20,084 bases of DNA from Isoetes engelmannii (lineage: Eukaryota; Streptophyta; Lycopodiopsida; Isoetales; Isoetaceae): the NCBI GenBank assembly GCA_011763485.2, contig JAANSK020290156.1:1-20084 (forward strand). Reading direction: 5' to 3'. The stretch's first letter is position 1. Every line of letters starts with the position of its first letter. The position numbers and the translations under genes were made by a program. Below are positions 14,440-20,084 of the stretch, piece by piece. A model generated the notes under the pieces. That model made no database searches and had not been told where the DNA came from. It saw only the letters and a program-made list of their open reading frames with translations.

Positions 14440-17400
14440 ATGAAATTGATCTCTTAGAATCTTAGAGGCATTAAAGGCCCGATTAAAATAAGAAGGTTTG
14501 TGGCCAGTGTGAGGCAATACAAAGCTGACCTTATCCTAATCCAGGAGCATCACCTCCCCTCCTTTGAAGCCAATAATTTAGCCACTTGGATCAAGAGTGG
14601 TGCCAGTTCCTCTATCATCCAAGCTAATGGTACCAAAGGGGGTCTGGCCATCATTTGATTTAATCTCAATGTGGTGGAAAGTTTTAATAGCCCGAAATTC
14701 TAGATGGCAATATATTGTCTTTAAACATACAAATCACAAAGTTGGAGTCATAAATGTATATGCTTACACTGATCCTAGTGAGAGGCAGGGTTTATGGGAA
14801 AATATTAGAGATGTTATCTCTTAGAAATCTCAAGTTGACTGGGTAATGGCAGGAGACTTTAACAATACTCCCCAATGGGACATGAAGCTTGGGAATAAAA
14901 TCAACATGTCTCTTGCTGAAAGAGTTTCTTGGAATAGACTTCTGGCCAATTCCATGTTTTACTATGTGCCTAGCTCCAATATTAAGTACTCTTGGTCAAA
15001 CAAGAGGAAGGGGAAAGATAGGACCTTCTATAATTTGGACAGGGTATACATTGCAAATTGTGCCTCTACTGATCTTTTAGACAACTATATTGTCACAGGT
15101 GATGAAGGGGCTACCTTATCTGATCACCAGCCTATCATCATCGAGTTCAAGAAGCTTGCTCTTTATAGGATTCAAACTAAGACTGCTTTTAAATTCAATT
15201 CCTCTCTTCTATCCAATGCTAAATTCTGCAAAGAGTTTAGAGAGTTTTATTCTAGCCAGCCATGTATCCCTAACCATCAATCTATGGTTCTTTTTTACTC
15301 CAAACTCAAGAAAGCTAAAGGGTGGATCAAATCTTGGAGTTTAAATGCTAAAAAGTTGAGGGACCAAGTCAAGTTGGAGCTCTTTGAACAAATCAAGACT
15401 GTCAGATAGCTTCTTGTAGATGATCCTAGTAATGTCTCTCATCATGGGGAAGAGAATAGGCTTGAGATCCAAAAAAGGAATCTGGAGGAGCATTGTGCTA
15501 AAGGCTTAGCCTTGAAAGCCAAGACTACCTATGCCAAGGAGCTGGATAATCCCTCTTCTGCTTTCTTTTATAAGAAGGCCAAGCAGAGACTTCTTAATAA
15601 TGCTATTAGTCAAGTAGAGAACACCTCTGGAAACATCATTACTGATGAAGATTCTGTAAGGGATTATTTCTTACACAATTACAGAAATCTTTTTGCAGAA
15701 GAGCTGAATAAGGATGACATGATTGATGCACAATTCCATATTTTTCGCTCCATTCAACACTCCCAAACCATGTCTGACCAGGTTCTCGACTGTCCAAGTG
15801 AGAATGAGATTTTTAGGACCTTATCTAGAATGAAACATGGCAAGGCTCCAGGCCCTGATGGGTTTCCTCCAGAATTCTACATATATTTGGGATTTATTCA
15901 AACATGACCTATGCACCTTTGTTAAGGGTTATTGGTATGCCAGGATTTTGCCTCCTGCTTATTCCTCTAGCATGATTTCCTTGATTCCAAAAAAGAGTAA
16001 GCCTGCTACTATCCATGACTGGAGGTCCATCTCTTTGACCAACACCACATACAAGTTAGTGGCCAAAATCATTACAGAAAGAATTAAGAGCCACCTTCAG
16101 CAAACAATCTCCAACTGCCAATCTGCCTTTCTTCCTAAGAGATTCATTTTGGACAATTACATTGCTGCTAATGAAGCCCTCCACTGGAATAAGCTCTCTA
16201 AGAAGAATTGTCTCTTGCTGAAACTTGATTTTAAGAGAGCCTATGATTCTATTGACTGGAACTTCTTTGAACATGCAATTAATTGCATAGGGATTCACCC
16301 CTATTCAAAGAATTATGGGTTTGAATGCTAATGCTTACTCTGCCATCACCATCAATTGTAGCCCTATTGAGTTCTTTCCCATTCATAAGGGTGTGAGGCA
16401 AGGGTGTCCCCTTGCCCCATATCTTTTCCTTACAGTTGCTGAAATCCTTACTAGGCTGCTCCTTTGCCTTCAAACGGAAAATTTGATAGCTGGCTTGTAG
16501 ATGCCTGGAACAAACAAGCAGCTTACAGTTCTCCAGTATGCAGATGATACATTTGTCATGTTGAAAGCTTAAAATAGAGTCCTAGATAGCTTCTTTGAGT
16601 GCATTGATCCTTTTGGTAAAGCCTCAGGGGTCATCCTTAACTTTGAGAAGTGTTCTATTATGTAGGATGAACCTTCAGAAGATATCAACACTAGAGGGAT
16701 TAAAATTGTTCAATTCATTGAGTGTATCACCTTACTGGGTCTTCCTATTTCCTGCAACACTAATGTCAAGGGATCTTGGGATGGCATTATTAATAGGATA
16801 AGGAAAAAAGTCAGTGGAATTAGCAAGTATCTGTCTAGGGCTGGCAGGGTCATAGTAGCCAATTCCATCCTTGCTAGCACCCACATCTATTTCTCGTATG
16901 TCCTCATTGCTGACAAGAAATCCTACCGTCTAATTGAGAAATGTCTAAGAGACTTCATCTGGGGTGGGATGCATTGTCTTCAATGGAAGGAATTAACTCA
17001 TGATAGGGATCTTGGTGGATTAGGATGCAAATCTCTATTTAAACAAGCTCAAGCTCTTGGAGCTAAGTTCATCTGGAAGGCAATCCAGGGGTATAACTCA
17101 CATGCTATGGAGTTCATTAGATTCTGGCTTCATAAATCCCAACCTCTTGGTAAGATCAATTATCAACACTCCACACCTGACTCATTTTTCTACCCTTTCA
17201 AGTCAGAGAAAAATACCTCTAACCTTATGAGGAATATCCTTGCTGCTTGGAATACTGCTGCAGAGGCTTTTGAGCATGTTCCTCTTTCAGATGAGTGTGG
17301 TAACTTCTTGATTTTATGGTCTCCCATCCTAGCTAAGAATGGGCATTCATGTCTTGCTGAGGAGCATCCCAAGATCTATAGGAAGTGGGACAACGCTGGC

Positions 17401-18338
17401 GTGTCTATCATTGCAGACATCTGGCACAGACAGAGGTGGAGATCTTGGGAAGAGCTGAAAGATCTGGGTTTGAATTCTATAACTGACAAGTTAATCTACA
17501 AGCATCTGATGTCTAGTCTTAGATGTATTACCAATTGTTCGATCTCTAATGATCTTAACTGGACTCTGGAAAACAAGGAGTACAAGGTGTCTAAAATCTA
17601 TAGGCGATTTCTGACCCTAAATCTGATAGGATCCCCTCCAGGTGGAACAATGCAACCAATGTCTTTATCAAAATGCTAAGGAATTGCTGGAAAACTTACT
17701 GTCAACCAAAAATCCAGTTGATGACTTGGCTTACACTTCATAAGACTATTCCATCTAAGTGCTACATCAAGAAGAGGATTCATAGTAATAACTTGGCATC
17801 AACTGCGACATCTGCAAGGAGGTTCCAGAATCTGTTGAACACATATTCTCTTGTACGAGATTGATCCCTTTTTGGAACTGGCTTCATAATTTATCTATTT
17901 CTGCTGGCTACAGAATTGTCTTTCAAAACTCTATTCCTCAGTTTCTTGTTGGTACCAACACCTTTATGAATTCCTTAAAACAAATTGCTATATGGTGCAT
18001 TTGAAAATTTAGGAATGCTATCTCTATTAGAAGAAGGAATATGGGAATTTCAAGTTTAAGATTGTTGTTCTTGATGGAGTTGACTGCTGCAGCTATGTGT
18101 CATAAGTCCAAGAAAAAAGATGCTTTTGACAAAAAAATGGCTTGCATTTGCAATTTATTGGATCCTCATGCTTTTTCAAAGTCAATCTTGCCAATTTTTT
18201 ACCTAATGACTTTCTGGCTGAGCATATTGACAGGATGCTCATTGGCCACCCTGAAATTGAGGATTTATCTACAGAGGAGGCTTGGATCAGACTGAATAGG
18301 ATGGGTTTGAACCTGCCTCCTAGGAACTTAGGTCCTCC
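14440..18338 (+). pseudogene. LINE-C ORF2 (APE endonuclease, reverse transcriptase, zf-RVT), broken
   Basis: Starts MKLIS-stop-NLRG at 14440, the usual SWN(V/L)RG endonuclease start with Trp changed to TAG. Then come ADLILIQEHH, AGDFNNTP (from 14849) and SDHQPI (15119-15136), completing the AP-endonuclease core. RT blocks follow: GKAPGPDGFPPEF, LIPKKSKPATIHDWRSISLT, LKLDFKRAYDSIDW, GVRQGCPLAPYLF and YADD (16537-16548). Next are the thumb (SRAGRVIVANSILAS, FIWGG) and zf-RVT (C-x2-C...H-x4-C, 17804-17854). Stops lie at 14455, 14656, 14822, 15407, 16498, 16570, 16663 and 18002, with frameshifts near 14690, 15890, 16310, 17603 and 17797. This copy is dead. Confidence 0.9.
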
Positions 18339-18356
18339 TTTTTTTTTTTTTTTTTT
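18339..18356 (-). other. Poly-A tail of LINE-D
   Basis: Eighteen T on the plus strand mark the 3' end of the minus-strand LINE and the insertion junction with LINE-C sequence (GGTCCTCC on its left). The matching target duplication would lie past the right edge of the window. Confidence 0.85.
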
Positions 18357-18784
18357 GAAGGAACGAGAGACTTTTTTCATTAATTAAAGAAAACCATACA
18401 AAAAAGTTGAGAAGTCTTCATAACAGACTTGACAACTGAATATCCAGTATTTTGAAATGAGAAAGATGTGGTAGGACCAAATTCAAGACAGTAAAAACAG
18501 TTTAATGGCAGCAGAAAAACTGATGAAGGTAAAAATTTTGCAGCTTCATGTATCAGCAACTTTTCCACCCAGATGGTCTTCTTGAAAGTCAGCTACAGTT
18601 GAAATTTTGAGATAGCTTGATTTGACTTAAAACAGCAGCAAGGATGGAAACAAAATTCTCGTATCAGAGATGATGATAAACCAGGCTCCCAACCAAAATT
18701 GTGAGTCTTTAGAAGAACTCACTGTCACCAAAGCAATCTGCATCTTAGCTAAACCCTGCAGAAAAGACCAAGTCAAAAAATCCA
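18357..18784 (-). other. 3' UTR of LINE-D
   Basis: Between ORF3 and the poly-A tail. It holds only short frames without domain signatures and ends in an AT-rich stretch containing TTAATTAATG. Confidence 0.6.
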
Positions 18785-19318
18785 TCAAGAGGCAATGGTG
18801 TCAATTGGATCAGTAGGAATAGTAGGAATTTTATGATCATGAGGATTGCAGGAGAAAAAGAGCTGGTTGAAAGTGGCATGGAATTTGGAAAGAGTGTTGT
18901 AAGTGTATGTTTCTGCTGTCCAAAGATGATCTCTGATCCGAGTGTAGAAGTTCATCTGAACAGCCATACTTGCTATCAGCCCACCATAAACATCAGCAAT
19001 GCCCCTGTGAGAATAATACATCTCCTTGTATTTCAGGAACTCTCTATCTGTGAACTCCTTGTGATGTTTGTTGATAAAGTGCCACATATAGTACATTTGC
19101 ATAACTTCCCTAGAATAAACCTTTGACCATTTCCCCTATCTTTCATCTGCTTGCCTATGAATGCTGTGCAACTCCCTGATGCTCAAGTGTGTATGGGGAG
19201 GCCATCTAACTCCATGCTCGAAGGGTCTTTCACCATTTAGTGCAACTTCTGCCCAAAAAGAAGGGATATCACTGATATCATAAAAGTGATTGCCCATAAT
19301 ACCTTTCACATTTGTCAT
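18785..19318 (-). pseudogene. LINE-D ORF3 after the RT ORF: unrecognised 177-aa protein, one internal TAG
   Basis: An ATG at 19318, 19 bases past the ORF2 stop and in another frame, opens MTNVKGIMGNHFYDISDIPS. The frame runs to 18785 with a single in-frame TAG (19138-19136) after 60 codons. It is rich in Trp, Tyr and His (FWAEVALNGERPFEHGVRWP, MQMYYMWHFINKHHKEFTDR, GIADVYGGLIASMAVQMNFY) and looks like a folded protein rather than noise. I recognise no family. Plant L1-type LINEs usually end at or soon after zf-RVT or an RNase H domain, so this is either a lineage-specific ORF3 or a captured gene piece. Confidence 0.45.
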
Positions 19319-19337
19319 GTATCCTGGGAAAAATTTT

Positions 19338-20084
19338 TCAGTTAGAACTTGTGAAAGAAATTTTAGAGACAAACAAATTATGGTACCCCACAAATTTACC
19401 AAGCTGATCCCAAGACATGTCATAGTTGTCAGCCAGAAGGTTTTTGTGTGCAGAGGCACATAATTCTAAATCATACTTAACATGAATTTTAATCCAGGTC
19501 AAGGAAAGTCTTTTGTGACCATAAATACATCTGTTTCTAGATTTCCATATATTCCACAAAGTAATAAAAGCAATAGTGTTCTTGAAGGGATCATTACTTT
19601 GAATGAAGTTAATAATGGAGGATTTATCAAACAGACCAAAATGGAAATCAAACCATCTCCAGAAGGGGCCAAGTTTGGAGCAAAAAAATATATGTGACAT
19701 ATCCTCCACCTGGTTGCAATTTAGAGGACAAGCAGAAGAGAGGCTCGGGTCTCTCCTAGCATAAAGATCCAGAGAGGGAACACTGCCATTAGCAATGAGC
19801 CAAATAAAGTAAGAAATCTTTTTAGAAGTGTAGGAATTCCAGACATTTTGAAAGAGAGATTTGACATTGGCCAAATCCAAATTCCAGAAGGCTGCAGATT
19901 TAGAGTTCCCTGTCATAATGTTAAGGTGTTCATATACTTTTTTAACCTTATAATGAGCTCTTTTGTTCAAGAACCAATCAATATTACTCTCTTGAGGCAT
20001 CTCCAAACGTCTGTCCCCTATAATGCCTTTAATATGACAGAAGATTTTTTTGTCAGAAGAAGTACCTCCCACCTTTCTTTTGAG
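19338..20084 (-). CDS. LINE-D ORF2 C-terminus (zf-RVT), partial at window edge
   Basis: 248 sense codons, open to the window edge and closed by a stop at 19340-19338. After KVKKVYEHLNIM comes the typical VWNSYTSKKISYFIWLIANG followed by a zinc motif CPLNC-x7-H-x4-C (19680-19730) and FWRWF. LWNIWKSRNRCIYGHKRL then closes the zf-RVT region of L1-type LINEs. The C-terminal 50 residues are unassigned. The absence of stops suggests it may still be coding in its full copy. Confidence 0.85.
   Translation of the reverse strand, partial: LKRKVGGTSSDKKIFCHIKGIIGDRRLEMPQESNIDWFLNKRAHYKVKKVYEHLNIMTGNSKSAAFWNLDLANVKSLFQNVWNSYTSKKISYFIWLIANGSVPSLDLYARRDPSLSSACPLNCNQVEDMSHIFFCSKLGPFWRWFDFHFGLFDKSSIINFIQSNDPFKNTIAFITLWNIWKSRNRCIYGHKRLSLTWIKIHVKYDLELCASAHKNLLADNYDMSWDQLGKFVGYHNLFVSKISFTSSN

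Larger units (their letters stand above)
11632..18338 (+). mobile_element. LINE-C: nearly full-length, decayed L1-type non-LTR retrotransposon
   Basis: About 6.7 kb in the usual L1 order: ORF1 with a gag-like region and zinc knuckle, then ORF2 with endonuclease, RT, thumb and zf-RVT. The left border is where homology between repeat copies A and B ends. The right border is the poly-T run of the minus-strand LINE-D, so the true 3' end and tail of LINE-C are not visible here. Many stops and at least five frameshifts show it is inactive. Confidence 0.85.
18339..20084 (-). mobile_element. LINE-D: minus-strand LINE, 3' part, inserted at the 3' end of LINE-C
   Basis: On the minus strand the window enters a LINE in its ORF2, then shows ORF3, a roughly 430-base 3' UTR and a poly-A tail (18 T on the plus strand, 18339-18356) preceded by GTTCCTTC. 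The 5' part lies beyond position 20084. Its ORF2 has no stop inside the window, unlike the other LINEs here, so it is the youngest insertion. Confidence 0.85.

Noticed and set aside
14440-18004. Recoding or RNA editing of the stop codons in LINE-C
   Set aside because: The copy also has several frameshifts, so ordinary decay explains the stops. U-to-C editing of this sort belongs to organelle transcripts.
18041-18387. Short frames at the LINE-C right end as independent genes
   Set aside because: They are shifted continuations of LINE-C ORF2, and the last one runs into the LINE-D poly-T.

Overview
The window is nuclear DNA from a land plant. The evidence is an intron-rich gene for a plant-specific protein (a BZR1-type DNA-binding domain fused to a beta-amylase domain), L1-type plant LINEs with a zf-RVT region, and a CACTA-like transposon end. 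The sequence does not settle the lineage. The BAM part keeps the residues needed for catalysis, unlike the inactive Arabidopsis BAM7/BAM8, so it resembles the BAM2/BAM7 'dual' type.

Layout. 1-1381: downstream flank of the gene, with a strong hairpin (340-483), a palindrome (563-588) and a short tandem repeat. 1382-6678, minus strand: a complete nine-exon BZR1-BAM gene. All introns have GT-AG ends, all junctions are phase 0, and the protein is 753 aa. Exon 1 carries the DNA-binding domain and a poly-Q tract. Exon 2 contains an in-frame Met followed by a transit-peptide-like stretch. Exons 3-9 encode the amylase barrel. Intron 4 holds an antisense fragment of what may be a decayed mobile-element ORF. 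6679-7272: 5' leader and promoter side, with a small uORF overlapping the start codon. 7273-7816: dispersed repeat copy A, with a perfect 124-bp tandem duplication. 8494-10398: 5'-truncated, decayed LINE (LINE-A), itself hit by a 34-bp poly-T insertion with 8-bp target duplications. 10405-10928: fragment of a second, GC-richer LINE (LINE-B). 10929-11047: CACTA-like terminus with CGACGTCG subterminal repeats. 11048-11631: dispersed repeat copy B. 11632-18338: long, decayed plus-strand LINE (LINE-C) with zinc-knuckle ORF1, endonuclease, RT and zf-RVT. 18339-20084: minus-strand LINE (LINE-D), running off the right edge, with its poly-A tail abutting LINE-C and an extra ORF (ORF3) after the RT ORF.

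Only the BZR1-BAM gene looks like a functioning host gene. The right two thirds are nested mobile-element debris, with LINE-D the youngest and least damaged. The most interesting points are the possible two-product architecture of the BZR1-BAM gene (nuclear factor versus plastid enzyme), the unrecognised ORF3 of LINE-D, and two small insertions (poly-T and poly-C) whose removal restores the ancestral reading of the LINEs they interrupt.
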